A DNA stretch of 64,000 nt from Pseudovibrio sp. Alg231-02 (GTDB taxonomy: Bacteria; Pseudomonadota; Alphaproteobacteria; Rhizobiales; Stappiaceae): assembly GCF_900143565.1 (NCBI RefSeq), contig NZ_FREX01000005.1, positions 62,001-126,000 on the forward strand, given 5' to 3'. The translations under genes were made by a program, and so were the position numbers. Positions within the stretch are counted from its first letter, which is position 1. The number at the start of each line of letters is the position of its first letter. Shown one piece after another: positions 19,070 to 28,205 of this stretch. Under the pieces are notes generated by a model. That model was not told the origin of the DNA. It saw nothing but the letters and a program-made list of their open reading frames with translations, and searched no databases.

Positions 19070-21070
19070 ATGACCGATCTCGAAAAGCACTCTCGCATGG
19101 CGAATGCGATACGCTTTCTTTCAATGGATGCCGTTGAAAAAGCAAAATCTGGCCACCCAGGACTTCCAATGGGTGCAGCTGACATCGCAACGGTCCTGTT
19201 TTCCAAGTTTCTGAAGTTTGATCCGAACTCCCCGAAATGGGCAGACCGCGATCGCTTTGTGCTCTCCGCAGGGCACGGATCCATGCTGCTGTATTCCACA
19301 CTCTATCTGCTGGGATACGAAGACTTCTCCATTGAACAGCTTCAGCAGTTCCGCCAGCTTGGCGCACGGACATGCGGCCACCCGGAATACGGTCATGGCG
19401 CAGGCATCGAGACCACCACTGGTCCTCTCGGTCAAGGTCTTGGCAACGCAGTCGGCATGGCAATCGCTGAGCGTCTGCAGGAAGAGCGTTTCGGCAAAGA
19501 TCTCGTAAACCACTACACCTACGTTCTCGCAGGTGACGGTTGCTTGATGGAAGGTATCTCTCAGGAATCTATTTCTCTGGCAGGTCACCTCAAGCTGAAC
19601 AAACTGATCCTCATCTGGGACGACAACGGCATCACCATTGATGGTTCCGTAGATCTGTCAGACAGCACCGATCAGATTGCACGCTTCAAAGCATCTGGCT
19701 GGAACACCATCTCAATCGATGGTCATGATCCGGAAGAAATCGAAGCAGCGCTGACCGAAGCTCGCAAGAGTGACAAGCCAACAATGATTGCGGCGAAAAC
19801 CACAATCGGCTTCGGGTCTCCAAACAAGTCCGGCACCAACAAAGTGCACGGTGCTCCTCTGGGCGCTGAAGAAATTGCAGCAACCCGCGAAGCTCTTGGC
19901 TGGTCTGCTGAGCCGTTTGAAGTCCCAAGCGACGTTCTCGATGCATGGCGCATCTCAGGTCTGCGTTCCGCAAACGCTCGTAAAGAGTGGGAACAGCGCT
20001 TCAACGAAGCAAACCCTGAGCAGCGTGGCGAGTTTGAACGCCGTTGCCGTGGCGACCTGCCATCCGGCTTCGACGCAGCAATCGACGCCTACAAGAAAGA
20101 GCTTGCAGACACCCAGCCAAAAATTGCGACCCGTAAGGCGTCTCAGGCTGTTCTGAAAGTGATCACAGGTGCTGTGCCTGAAACCATCGGTGGCTCTGCT
20201 GACCTGACTGGTTCCAACAACACCAACACCGAACATACACCACCAGTTACTCCGGACGATTTCTCCGGCCGCTTCATTCACTGGGGCATCCGTGAGCACG
20301 GCATGGCTGCAGCAATGAACGGTATGGCCCTGCACGGCGGAGTTATCCCCTACTCTGGTGGCTTCCTGATCTTCTCCGATTACTGCCGTCCGTCTCTGCG
20401 TCTGGCAGCCCTGATGAAGCAGCGCGTCATTCACGTAATGACCCACGACTCCATCGGTTTGGGTGAAGATGGTCCAACACACCAGCCTGTGGAGCACTTC
20501 GCGGCTCTACGTTGTATCCCAGACCTGCAGTTCTTCCGCCCAGCGGACATCACTGAGACCCTGGAATGCTGGCAGTTGGCAATGAAAGCCACTGATAATC
20601 CAAGCGTTTTGGCTCTGACCCGTCAGAACCTGCCGTCTCTTCGTCCTCACTACGAAAGCGAAAACCTGTGTGCCAAAGGCGCATACATCATCGCTGACTG
20701 TGAAGAAGAAGCGACCGTCACTTTGTTCGCAACCGGCTCCGAAGTTGAGATCGCAGTCGACGCGAAAAAAGAGCTCGACGGCAAGGGTATTGCGACCCGT
20801 GTGGTCTCCGTCCCGAGCTTCGAACTCTTCGAGCAACAATCTGACGCATATAAGAATGCCATCATTGGTGGTAGTCCGGTGAAGATCGCTGTGGAAGCGG
20901 GCGTTCGTATGGGTTGGGATCGCTTTGTCGGTTCTGATGGTGGTTTCGTAGGCATGTCAGGATTTGGTGCCTCCGCCCCTTACCAGGAGCTCTATGAGCA
21001 TTTCGGGATTACTGCTGATGCAGTGGTCCAAGAGGCAGAAAAGCGCCTTGGCGATAGCGATAACGCCTAA
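19070..21070 (+). CDS. tkt: Transketolase
   Basis: Transketolase moves two-carbon ketol units between sugar phosphates in the pentose phosphate pathway using thiamine diphosphate. The 666-residue protein has the N-terminal ThDP-binding motif [20 protein letters not shown] (near residue 155) ending in [10 protein letters not shown]. The pyrimidine-domain motif [11 protein letters not shown] and the [20 protein letters not shown] block follow, then a C-terminal domain. It opens a rightward central-carbon set tkt-gap-(lipoprotein)-pgk, an order frequent in Hyphomicrobiales. Confidence 0.97.
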   Translation: MTDLEKHSRMANAIRFLSMDAVEKAKSGHPGLPMGAADIATVLFSKFLKFDPNSPKWADRDRFVLSAGHGSMLLYSTLYLLGYEDFSIEQLQQFRQLGARTCGHPEYGHGAGIETTTGPLGQGLGNAVGMAIAERLQEERFGKDLVNHYTYVLAGDGCLMEGISQESISLAGHLKLNKLILIWDDNGITIDGSVDLSDSTDQIARFKASGWNTISIDGHDPEEIEAALTEARKSDKPTMIAAKTTIGFGSPNKSGTNKVHGAPLGAEEIAATREALGWSAEPFEVPSDVLDAWRISGLRSANARKEWEQRFNEANPEQRGEFERRCRGDLPSGFDAAIDAYKKELADTQPKIATRKASQAVLKVITGAVPETIGGSADLTGSNNTNTEHTPPVTPDDFSGRFIHWGIREHGMAAAMNGMALHGGVIPYSGGFLIFSDYCRPSLRLAALMKQRVIHVMTHDSIGLGEDGPTHQPVEHFAALRCIPDLQFFRPADITETLECWQLAMKATDNPSVLALTRQNLPSLRPHYESENLCAKGAYIIADCEEEATVTLFATGSEVEIAVDAKKELDGKGIATRVVSVPSFELFEQQSDAYKNAIIGGSPVKIAVEAGVRMGWDRFVGSDGGFVGMSGFGASAPYQELYEHFGITADAVVQEAEKRLGDSDNA

Positions 21071-21194
21071 AGCTGACTAAATGAAGCTTCTGGCTCCTCT
21101 CAGCCAGAGGCCTCTCAGAAGACGGCCGGCAAGAGCTGGCGAATATATAAAACGAGGGCGTTTTTTAAGGCGCCGTACCGAAAGAGGTTCTTAA

Positions 21195-22202
21195 ATGGCA
21201 GTCAAGGTAGCCATCAATGGCTTTGGTCGCATTGGTCGTAATGTTCTCCGTGCAATCATTGAATCCGGTCGTACCGACATTGAAGTTGTAGCAATTAACG
21301 ACCTCGGCCCGGTTGAAACGAACGCACACCTGCTGCAGTTTGACTCCGTACACGGCAAGTTCCCTGCAAAAGTGACCGTAGACGGCGACACAATCGATTG
21401 TGGTCGTGGTCCAATCAAAGTAACCGCTATCCGTGATCCTAAAGAATTGCCTTGGGGTGAAATGGGTATCGACGTTGCGTTGGAGTGCACCGGCATCTTC
21501 ACCGCAAAAGAAAAAGCTTCCCTGCATCTGGAAGCTGGCGCAAAGCGCGTTCTGGTTTCTGCTCCTGCAGCAGGCGCTGACAAAACAATCGTTTACGGCG
21601 TAAACCACGACACCCTGACTTCTGAAGATCTGGTTGTTTCCAACGCATCTTGCACCACCAACTGTCTGTCTCCGGTAGCTTATGTTCTGGACAAACTGGT
21701 TGGCATCGAAAAAGGCTTCATGACCACCGTTCACTCTTACACCGGTGATCAGCCTACTCTCGACACAATGCACAAGGACCTGTACCGCGGCCGCGCAGCA
21801 GCTCTTTCCATGATCCCAACCTCCACAGGTGCTGCTAAGGCTGTTGGCCTGGTTCTGCCTGAGCTGGCTGGTAAACTGGACGGCGTTGCAATCCGCGTAC
21901 CTACTCCAAACGTTTCTGTTGTTGACCTGACCTTCATCGCGAAGAAAGAAACTTCCGTAGAAGAAATCAACGCAGCAATCAAAGCAGCGGCTGAAGGCGA
22001 ACTGAAGGGCGTTCTTGGTTACACCGAAGTGCCAAACGTTTCTTGCGACTTCAACCACGACCCACACTCTTCCATCTTCCACATGGACCAGACTAAGGTC
22101 ATGGAAGGCACAATGGTTCGTATCCTCACCTGGTACGACAACGAGTGGGGCTTCTCCAACCGCATGGCGGACACCGCTGTTGCGATGGCAAAGCTCATCT
22201 AA
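21195..22202 (+). CDS. gap: Glyceraldehyde-3-phosphate dehydrogenase, type I
   Basis: GAPDH oxidises glyceraldehyde 3-phosphate to 1,3-bisphosphoglycerate. The 335-residue product shows the Rossmann start [16 protein letters not shown], the catalytic motif [12 protein letters not shown] with Cys153, and the C-terminal [18 protein letters not shown] lies upstream of the ATG. It follows tkt by 124 bases. Confidence 0.97.
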   Translation: MAVKVAINGFGRIGRNVLRAIIESGRTDIEVVAINDLGPVETNAHLLQFDSVHGKFPAKVTVDGDTIDCGRGPIKVTAIRDPKELPWGEMGIDVALECTGIFTAKEKASLHLEAGAKRVLVSAPAAGADKTIVYGVNHDTLTSEDLVVSNASCTTNCLSPVAYVLDKLVGIEKGFMTTVHSYTGDQPTLDTMHKDLYRGRAAALSMIPTSTGAAKAVGLVLPELAGKLDGVAIRVPTPNVSVVDLTFIAKKETSVEEINAAIKAAAEGELKGVLGYTEVPNVSCDFNHDPHSSIFHMDQTKVMEGTMVRILTWYDNEWGFSNRMADTAVAMAKLI

Positions 22203-22228
22203 TCCTAAAATCTCAGTATTGAGTGATA

Positions 22229-22252
22229 GAGGCAGCTTTGCAAAGCTGCCTC
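22229..22252 (+). terminator. Perfect hairpin after gap
   Basis: GAGGCAGCTTTG and CAAAGCTGCCTC form a 12-bp self-complementary palindrome, so the real stem is about 10 bp with a tight loop, 27 bases after the gap stop. The following TGTTCATT is a poor T-tract, so it may act as an mRNA 3'-stabilising hairpin or partial terminator before the lipoprotein gene. Confidence 0.55.
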
Positions 22253-22283
22253 TGTTCATTGCTCAAGATGCGGATGCTTCAAA

Positions 22284-22694
22284 ATGCGGTTTATAGGTCT
22301 TTGGATAGTTCTTTTAGGCTTTCTGGTTGGATGTGCTTCTGCACCTTATGGCACTAAAGGAAACCCCAAGCTTCTTGTCTTCGAAGACGTAGACTATAAA
22401 CCTGAAGGAGCTCCAATTATTTTCAAGGCTTATCGAGAAGCTGCTGAGACTTGTTGGACCGGGCCGAGTGGAAAATTCCCAGAGTATGTTGTCAATAAAA
22501 AGAAGACAAAAGTCAGCGAATACGGGAATTTAGAAATTACTTTTGACTATCGAGACCAGCCAGATAAAGAAGCGCTGACAATCAGAGTCTTTGCCAGTAC
22601 GCGCCTTGTTCAGGGATGGGGTCCAGAAGTTAAAGGACCACTCGGGAAATATATTGGGAAAATAGGGAAGCGTGTCAGCAATCTGTGTGGTTAG
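22284..22694 (+). CDS. Small putative lipoprotein between gap and pgk
   Basis: I do not recognise this 136-residue protein. It has a lipoprotein signal (MRFIGLWIVLLGFLVGCASA, lipobox LVGC with Cys17) and a polar remainder with Lys-rich turns (VVNKKKTKVSEYGN) and two further cysteines (in ETCWTG and the terminal NLCG) that could form a disulfide. It is more AT-rich than the flanking glycolytic genes and separates gap from pgk, which are usually adjacent in relatives, so it looks like an insertion. Confidence 0.7.
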   Translation: MRFIGLWIVLLGFLVGCASAPYGTKGNPKLLVFEDVDYKPEGAPIIFKAYREAAETCWTGPSGKFPEYVVNKKKTKVSEYGNLEITFDYRDQPDKEALTIRVFASTRLVQGWGPEVKGPLGKYIGKIGKRVSNLCG

Positions 22695-22835
22695 TCGCCA
22701 AACAACTATTGCTATATCTTCTTGCCATTTTTCACGCTTGCTCAACCCGATTTTGTGGGTTCCATAGTCCAAGTTACAGCCTCTGGCAGTGTTTTTGATA
22801 ACTGATCTGATTTCAGATCAAGAGAGAACACAAAC

Positions 22836-24026
22836 ATGTCTTTCAAAACTCTTAGCGATGCCGAACTTTCCGGCAAACGTGTTCTGGTCCGCGTAGACCT
22901 CAACGTCCCGATGAAGGATGGCATCGTTACCGACGCCACCCGTATTGAGCGTGTCCTGCCAACCATCCGCGAAATCTCCGAGGCTGGCGGCAAAGTCATC
23001 CTTCTCGCACACTTTGGCCGTCCAAAAGGCCAGGTCGTTGCAGAGATGAGCCTCGCACCTGTTGCTGGCCCTGTTGCAGACCTGCTTGGCAAACCAGTTG
23101 CTTTCGCTAAAGATTGCACCGGTGACGTAGCCAAAGCTGCCGTCGATGCAATGGCTGACGGCGACGTTCTGCTTCTGGAAAACACCCGCTTCTATGCTGG
23201 TGAAGAAAAGAACGATCCAGAATTCGCAAAAGCCCTGGCTGCAAACGGCGATCTGTATGTAAACGACGCATTCTCTGCAGCACACCGCGCGCACGGTTCC
23301 ACCGAAGGCATTGCAAAGCTGCTTCCTGCATTCGCAGGCCGTACCATGCAGGCAGAGCTGGAAGCACTCGGTTCCGCACTTTCCACGCCTGAGCGTCCGG
23401 TTCTGGCAGTTGTTGGCGGCGCAAAGGTTTCCTCCAAGATCGACCTGCTCGAAAACCTCGTGTCTAAAGTAGACATCCTGGTTATCGGCGGCGGCATGGC
23501 GAACACCTTCCTTGCGGCTAAAGGCGTGAACGTTGGCAAATCCCTGTGCGAGCACGATCTGGCTGACACAGCAATCCGCATCATGGCGGCAGCTGAAAAA
23601 GCAAATTGCGAAATCGTTCTGCCAACAGATGCTGTTGTAGCATGGGAATTTGCAGCCAACACCAAGAACGAAACTGTTGCTCTCGATGCAATCCCTGCAG
23701 ACGCAATGATGCTCGACGTTGGCGCAGCTTCTATCGAAGTTGTGAAAGCGAAAATCGACACCGCAAAGACCCTCGTTTGGAACGGTCCTCTCGGCGCATT
23801 CGAAATCGCACCATTCGACAAGGCAACTGTTGCAGCAGCACAGCATGCAGCAGCACGCACCAAAGAAGGCAAGCTGAAAACTGTTGCTGGTGGCGGTGAC
23901 ACCGTTGCAGCCCTCAACCACGCAAAAGCAAGTGAAGACTTCTCTTACATCTCCACTGCTGGCGGCGCATTCCTTGAGTGGCTGGAAGGCAAAGCACTAC
24001 CTGGCGTTGTTGCTTTGGAAGCATAA
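22836..24026 (+). CDS. pgk: Phosphoglycerate kinase
   Basis: PGK makes ATP from 1,3-bisphosphoglycerate. The 396-residue protein has the N-terminal [15 protein letters not shown] motif, the substrate-binding [22 protein letters not shown] and [11 protein letters not shown] segments, and the C-terminal nucleotide loop [12 protein letters not shown] with [17 protein letters not shown]. Its codon use matches tkt and gap. A good terminator follows. Confidence 0.97.
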   Translation: MSFKTLSDAELSGKRVLVRVDLNVPMKDGIVTDATRIERVLPTIREISEAGGKVILLAHFGRPKGQVVAEMSLAPVAGPVADLLGKPVAFAKDCTGDVAKAAVDAMADGDVLLLENTRFYAGEEKNDPEFAKALAANGDLYVNDAFSAAHRAHGSTEGIAKLLPAFAGRTMQAELEALGSALSTPERPVLAVVGGAKVSSKIDLLENLVSKVDILVIGGGMANTFLAAKGVNVGKSLCEHDLADTAIRIMAAAEKANCEIVLPTDAVVAWEFAANTKNETVALDAIPADAMMLDVGAASIEVVKAKIDTAKTLVWNGPLGAFEIAPFDKATVAAAQHAAARTKEGKLKTVAGGGDTVAALNHAKASEDFSYISTAGGAFLEWLEGKALPGVVALEA

Positions 24027-24055
24027 GACAGTTAGTTCTTACATTATTATGGATT

Positions 24056-24082
24056 GAGGGGCCTTTTTGGTCCCTCTTTTCG
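24056..24082 (+). terminator. Intrinsic terminator after pgk
   Basis: GAGGGGCC and GGTCCCTC form an 8-bp stem (one G-U pair) around TTTTT, followed by TTTTCGTTTT. It is placed about 30 bases after the pgk stop. Confidence 0.8.
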
Positions 24083-24239
24083 TTTTATTCTCGCTTTTGC
24101 CTAGAATTTGACACAGCCTCTTGAAAAAGAGATCAAGACGCTGTTTAGAACTTATCCCAATGAATGGGCCAGAGGCTTGACGTAGGTTACACTACCGCCA
24201 TGATCTCTTTTTACTGGAATTTTATCAGGAGCAACCTCA

Positions 24240-24881
24240 GTGCATCCGCGTCTGTATCTTGTCACACCGCCAACCTTTGACCTCGACGAATTCGAAGGAC
24301 AACTCAATCAAGCTTTGGAAGGTGGCGACATTGCGAGCCTGCTGATCTCCATGCCGGACGCAAACGAAAGCGACCTGCAGGCGGCTGCAAAGCGTCTGGT
24401 GCCACTGGCACAGGCCAAAGAAGTTGCTGTTCTGATTGAAAACAACACCCAAATCATGGGGCGCTCCGGCGCAGATGGCCTGCACGTTTCCGGTTCTGAC
24501 AAGGATCTGGAAGAAGCCATGCAGTCCTTCTCGGAAGACCGCATCATCGGCCACGCTGGCATCAAAACACGCCACGAAGCAATGACTGTTGCTTCTATGG
24601 GCGTCGATTACATGTTCTTCGGCCTGCTTTCACTCAATCAGGAAGAAGAGCCACATCGCAAATCACTGGACTACGGGCACTGGTGGTCTGAAGTGTTCGA
24701 AACGCCATGTGTCATCCTGGCGGGCACCTCAGTTTCCTCAGTTGACACCGCAGCCCAAACTGGCGCTGAATTCGTAGCAGTACGTGAAGCTGTCTGGAAT
24801 CACCCTGAAGGGCCAAAAGCAGCTGTTGAGCAGGCCAATGCAATCCTCTCAACACACACACTGGCGGAAGCTGAGGACTGA
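24240..24881 (+). CDS. Divergent thiamine phosphate synthase (ThiE) homologue
   Basis: This 213-residue TIM-barrel protein starts at a GTG with TCAGGAG upstream and aligns by eye with ThiE (RLYLVTPP, GADGLHVSGS, IIGHAGIKTRHEAM, FGLLS and a C-terminal FVAVREAVW). Canonical ThiE residues for pyrophosphate and HMP binding are altered: the QLRxK motif is absent, the HLGQxD motif reads HVSGSD, and the GxSxHS-type loop reads GHAGIKT. It may therefore not be a working ThiE; the ThiE-superfamily fold is the safer call. It overlaps nothing, and the Sel1 gene follows 4 bases later. Confidence 0.72.
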   Translation: MHPRLYLVTPPTFDLDEFEGQLNQALEGGDIASLLISMPDANESDLQAAAKRLVPLAQAKEVAVLIENNTQIMGRSGADGLHVSGSDKDLEEAMQSFSEDRIIGHAGIKTRHEAMTVASMGVDYMFFGLLSLNQEEEPHRKSLDYGHWWSEVFETPCVILAGTSVSSVDTAAQTGAEFVAVREAVWNHPEGPKAAVEQANAILSTHTLAEAED

Positions 24882-24885
24882 TATC

Positions 24886-25968
24886 TTGAAGTTGTCTGGT
24901 TCTATCAAACTCGTAACTGTCGCAGCTGTGACCGGTCTGCTCGGCTTACAGGGCATGGCTGTTGCACAAACAACTCCGAGCGGTGGAACCACACCTCAAG
25001 GCGCAAGAACTGTTGATCCGTATAATCCAAACGGATCAATCCTGCTGCCCTCTCCTCTTTCAAAAGCACCATTCATTCCGCAGGTTGCTCCAACGCCGGA
25101 GACTATAAAAGGCGATCCGGCCTATGGCGCATTCCAGCGCGGGTGGTATCTGACAGCTCTGGCACTGGCAACCCGTCAGGCAGAAGCTGGCATCACCAGC
25201 TCCAAGACACTGCTCGGCGTGCTTTACGAATCCGGCAGAGGTGTCCCTCAGGATCTGCCATTGGCCGCAAGCTGGTACGAACTCGCCTCCAATGATGGCG
25301 ACCCGCAGGCAGCATTGCGCCTCGGCCTGCTCTATCTGGCAGGTGCTGGCACAACAGCTGACAAGGACAAAGCAGCCCAGCAACTGGAAAAAGCTGCTGC
25401 TGTCAACATCCCCGAAGCACTCTACAATCTCGCCCTCCTGCATCAGGAAGGCAAAGTCCGCCCGAATGATCCCAAGCAAATCAAAGACCTGCTGGAACGC
25501 GCATCAGAAACCGGTGATGCCGACGCTATGCTGGAACTTGGCATCTACTTGAAGGATGGCCCGGAGGAAATCCGCGATCCACTGCGCGCGGCCTTCTGGA
25601 TGGGCCGTGCTGCCCGCCGCGGACTGGTCCCTGCGCAGATTTACTACGCAACCCTGCTGTTCAAAGGCGAAGGTCTTGTCCCGAATGAGACTGAAGCGGC
25701 AGACTGGTTTGAGCGTGCAGCAACCAAAGGCAATCCAATCGCCATGAACCGCCTCGCCCGCATCTACGCCAATGGCCGTGGGCGACCGGTTGATCTGATT
25801 GAAGCCTCTGCCTGGCAGTTCCACGCAGGCCGTCAGGGTATTCTGGACAGTGAGTTGGAAGCGATTTCCAATTCGCTTTCTCTGGAACAGCAAGAGCAAG
25901 CCAGCAAACGCGCGGCAGAAATTGGAATAAAAATCGGCGCCTCTCCAGTTCTCCAGCCAGCTCGCTAA
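24886..25968 (+). CDS. Secreted Sel1-repeat (TPR-like) protein
   Basis: This 360-residue protein begins at a TTG with GAGG 10 bases upstream. That start yields a clean signal peptide (about 1-28, ending GMAVAQ); the only ATG upstream lies inside the ThiE-like gene. The mature part has at least six Sel1 repeats, for example LLGVLYESGRGVPQDLPLAA, LRLGLLYLAGAGTTADKDKA and MNRLARIYANGRGRPVDLIE. Sel1 proteins are usually protein-protein adaptors in the periplasm or at the cell surface. The 4-base spacing to the upstream gene implies an operon. Confidence 0.85.
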   Translation: MKLSGSIKLVTVAAVTGLLGLQGMAVAQTTPSGGTTPQGARTVDPYNPNGSILLPSPLSKAPFIPQVAPTPETIKGDPAYGAFQRGWYLTALALATRQAEAGITSSKTLLGVLYESGRGVPQDLPLAASWYELASNDGDPQAALRLGLLYLAGAGTTADKDKAAQQLEKAAAVNIPEALYNLALLHQEGKVRPNDPKQIKDLLERASETGDADAMLELGIYLKDGPEEIRDPLRAAFWMGRAARRGLVPAQIYYATLLFKGEGLVPNETEAADWFERAATKGNPIAMNRLARIYANGRGRPVDLIEASAWQFHAGRQGILDSELEAISNSLSLEQQEQASKRAAEIGIKIGASPVLQPAR

Positions 25969-26147
25969 CGCTTAACCGCAATCCTCTTGATGAAAAACCG
26001 ATGAGTTTTTATGTAAAATTATCTCCAGTCGAAGTATAGAAGGACAGGTAGACTCCAACACACACCACCGTCAACTTACCAACACCCAGCTTCGCGCAAC
26101 GTCAGGCAATTAAAATACTCCGGTACTTTAATCGCAAAAGAAAACCC

Positions 26148-26360
26148 ATGAAGCAAATAAGTATATTCATCAGTCGCTTGGCGCTAGCCTTAGGAATTGG
26201 TGTAATTTCATTTCTGACATTTGGAGAAATGGTCAGAACTGGCTTACTTGATATTGGCGCTACCACCGCAATAGCTGGGCTGGGCAAGGTGGCGACTTTC
26301 GTTCTCAGCGTCGTCTTTGTTGAACAGATTACCAAACGCAGAAGCGATAAAAAGCCTTAA
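26148..26360 (+). CDS. Small two-helix membrane protein
   Basis: This is a 70-residue protein that I do not recognise, with two probable membrane helices (LALALGIGVISFLTFGEM and GKVATFVLSVVFVEQI) and a positively charged tail (TKRRSDKKP). The start has only a weak purine-rich stretch upstream (AAAAGAAAAC). It is isolated between the Sel1 gene and efp, with nothing else in the flanking 179 bases. It could be a real small membrane protein or chance. Confidence 0.45.
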   Translation: MKQISIFISRLALALGIGVISFLTFGEMVRTGLLDIGATTAIAGLGKVATFVLSVVFVEQITKRRSDKKP

Positions 26361-26474
26361 GGTTGTCCGCACGAACCTTGTGGATATGCACCGGAATGTA
26401 GGTTCACGGTGAGCATCCGCTCTTTTTCCTTGAAAATCGCGCGAAATTATGTTGCACAGACCTCCAGACAGGCT

Positions 26475-26580
26475 GCGATCCTAGGCCCAGCGCCAATCCG
26501 TGCCAGCCTTTGCTAAAGCATATCCCTGACAAGGACCAACCGGACCTCAGATCAGGATACGCATGAAAACAAAAGTTAAG
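26475..26580. repeat. Dispersed GATACGC-type repeat upstream of efp
   Basis: The stretch ending AGATCAGGATACGCATGAAA matches the tail of the repeats near 35.9 and 33.1 kb, with a diverged front. The rest of 26361-26645 shows no gene; it should hold the efp promoter and leader. Confidence 0.4.
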
Positions 26581-26645
26581 AATGTGGCGCGTCAATACAA
26601 GTGAACGCGACATACTCTGAACTTATCAAACTGATTGGTAGTTCT

Positions 26646-27212
26646 ATGAAACTCAATGGCAACGAAATTAAGCCGGGCCACGTGCTTATGCACCAGGACA
26701 CACTTTGGGCTGCGGTTAAAGTTCAGCACGTCAAGCCAGGCAAAGGCGGCGCATTCGCTCAGGTCGAAATGAAAAACCTGCTCGACGGTCGTAAATTGAA
26801 CGAACGCTTCCGCGCAACTGAGTCCGTTGAGCGTGTTCGCCTTGAGCAGAAAGACTTCCAGTTCCTCTATGAAGAAGGCGACATGCTGGTATTCATGGAT
26901 AACGAAACATATGAGCAGCTCGAACTCCAGAAGGAATTCGTTGGTGAGCGCGCAGCATTCCTGCAGGACGGCATGACCGTTACTGTTGAACTGCACGAAG
27001 AAAAGCCAATCGGCATTTCTCTCCCAACCCACGTCACTCTGGAAATCGTCGAAGCTGACGCAGTTGTAAAAGGCCAGACCCAGTCTTCCTCTTACAAACC
27101 AGCAGTTCTGGAAAACGGCGTACGTTGTATGGTGCCTCCATTCATCACCTCTGGTGAGAAGATCATTGTAGACACCGACTCCGTTGAATACGTTCGTCGC
27201 GCAGAGAAATAA
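26646..27212 (+). CDS. efp: Elongation factor P
   Basis: EF-P binds between the P and E sites and rescues ribosomes stalled on polyproline. From the ATG at 26646 it is 188 residues, the standard size, with the three-domain architecture and KPGKGGAF loop. Lys33 corresponds to the modified lysine of other EF-Ps. No EpmA/EpmB modification gene is in view. A GTG 45 bases upstream in frame would add 15 residues unlike the family. The IMPase gene follows. Confidence 0.95.
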   Translation: MKLNGNEIKPGHVLMHQDTLWAAVKVQHVKPGKGGAFAQVEMKNLLDGRKLNERFRATESVERVRLEQKDFQFLYEEGDMLVFMDNETYEQLELQKEFVGERAAFLQDGMTVTVELHEEKPIGISLPTHVTLEIVEADAVVKGQTQSSSYKPAVLENGVRCMVPPFITSGEKIIVDTDSVEYVRRAEK

Positions 27213-27229
27213 TCTTAAAGCAATAAAGA

Positions 27230-27252
27230 TGAGGCAGCATACGGTTGCCTCA
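27230..27252 (+). terminator. Short hairpin between efp and the IMPase gene
   Basis: TGAGGCA and TGCCTCA pair around a 9-base loop, but no T-tract follows. It probably marks the mRNA 3' end weakly, or serves as a processing or stabilising element rather than a full terminator. Confidence 0.45.
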
Positions 27253-27280
27253 TTACCCATTCAGGAACGGTGAATAAAAA

Positions 27281-28075
27281 ATGGCACGTACGGCCCTTCT
27301 AAACGTAATGGTTCAGGCTGCGACAAAAGCTGGTCGCTCTCTGGCACGGGACTTCGGCGAAATTGAAAACCTGCAAGTATCCCGCAAGGGCCCAGGTGAC
27401 TTTGTCTCCCAGGCAGATCACAAAGCAGAAAAAATCGTTCGTGAAGACCTTCAAAAAGCACGCCCGACCTACGGCCTGCTGATGGAAGAATCCGGCGAGA
27501 TCGAAGGCACAGACGGTCAGCACCGCTGGATCGTTGACCCGCTCGACGGCACAACAAACTTCCTCCATGGCATTCCGATCTTTGGTGTTTCCATCGCTCT
27601 GGAACGCGCAGGTCAGATCGTAGCAGCCGTGATCTACAACCCGATCATGGATGAGCTCTATACCGCAGAAAAAGGCGCTGGCGCATTCTGTAATGACCGC
27701 CGCCTCCGCGTTGCAGCACGTAAAGACATGACTGACTGCCTGATCGGCACCGGCATTCCATTCATCGGCGTTGGCGACCATGGCCGCGCCCTGAAGGAAA
27801 TCCGCCACGTGATGGGTGAAGTTGCAGGCATCCGCCGCGCTGGTGCAGCTGCACTGGATCTGGCTTGGGTTGCCTCCGGTCGCCTCGATGCATTCTGGGA
27901 AAACGGCCTGCATCCTTGGGACATGGCAGCAGGTGTTCTGCTTGTGCGTGAAGCTGGTGGCTTCGTGTCCGATGCCAACGGCAAAGACGACATGTTCGAA
28001 ACCCGCTCCATCATCGCAGGCAACGAATTCACACACCTCCAGATGCGTGAACTGCTGGCAAAAGCTAAAGCATAA
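27281..28075 (+). CDS. Inositol monophosphatase family protein (SuhB-like)
   Basis: This 264-residue Mg-dependent phosphatase hydrolyses inositol monophosphate or related sugar phosphates; SuhB homologues also act in rRNA antitermination. The metal-binding motifs are clear: EESGEIEG, WIVDPLDGTTNFLHG (near residue 85) and the C-terminal WDMAAGVLLVREAGG. The efp-IMPase order is conserved in many Hyphomicrobiales. A strong terminator follows. Confidence 0.93.
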   Translation: MARTALLNVMVQAATKAGRSLARDFGEIENLQVSRKGPGDFVSQADHKAEKIVREDLQKARPTYGLLMEESGEIEGTDGQHRWIVDPLDGTTNFLHGIPIFGVSIALERAGQIVAAVIYNPIMDELYTAEKGAGAFCNDRRLRVAARKDMTDCLIGTGIPFIGVGDHGRALKEIRHVMGEVAGIRRAGAAALDLAWVASGRLDAFWENGLHPWDMAAGVLLVREAGGFVSDANGKDDMFETRSIIAGNEFTHLQMRELLAKAKA

Positions 28076-28104
28076 GGCTTACAGCGCCCAAACCTAAGAA
28101 TTCC

Positions 28105-28149
28105 AAAAGGCAGCTTGCTTCGGATCACTCCGGCAAGCTGCCTTTTTTG
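28105..28149 (+). terminator. Intrinsic terminator after the IMPase gene
   Basis: AAAAGGCAGCTTGC and GCAAGCTGCCTTTTTTG form a perfect 14-bp stem with a 14-base loop and T-tract. It closes the rightward block and faces the convergent effector-like gene. Confidence 0.88.
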
Positions 28150-28160
28150 TTGTTTTCTGG

Positions 28161-28200
28161 AGCGCGTTCCGTTTGATTGGCTTCAATCAAACGACAACAA
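28161..28200. repeat. AGCGCGTTCC / TTTGATTG palindromic repeat, copy 1
   Basis: AGCGCGTTCC is followed by a perfect inverted repeat GTTTGATTG-gctt-CAATCAAAC (28171-28192). The same module, with one base changed before TTTGATTG, recurs at 44001. It lies just beyond the stop of the effector-like gene. Confidence 0.75.
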
Positions 28201-28205
28201 CTCAC

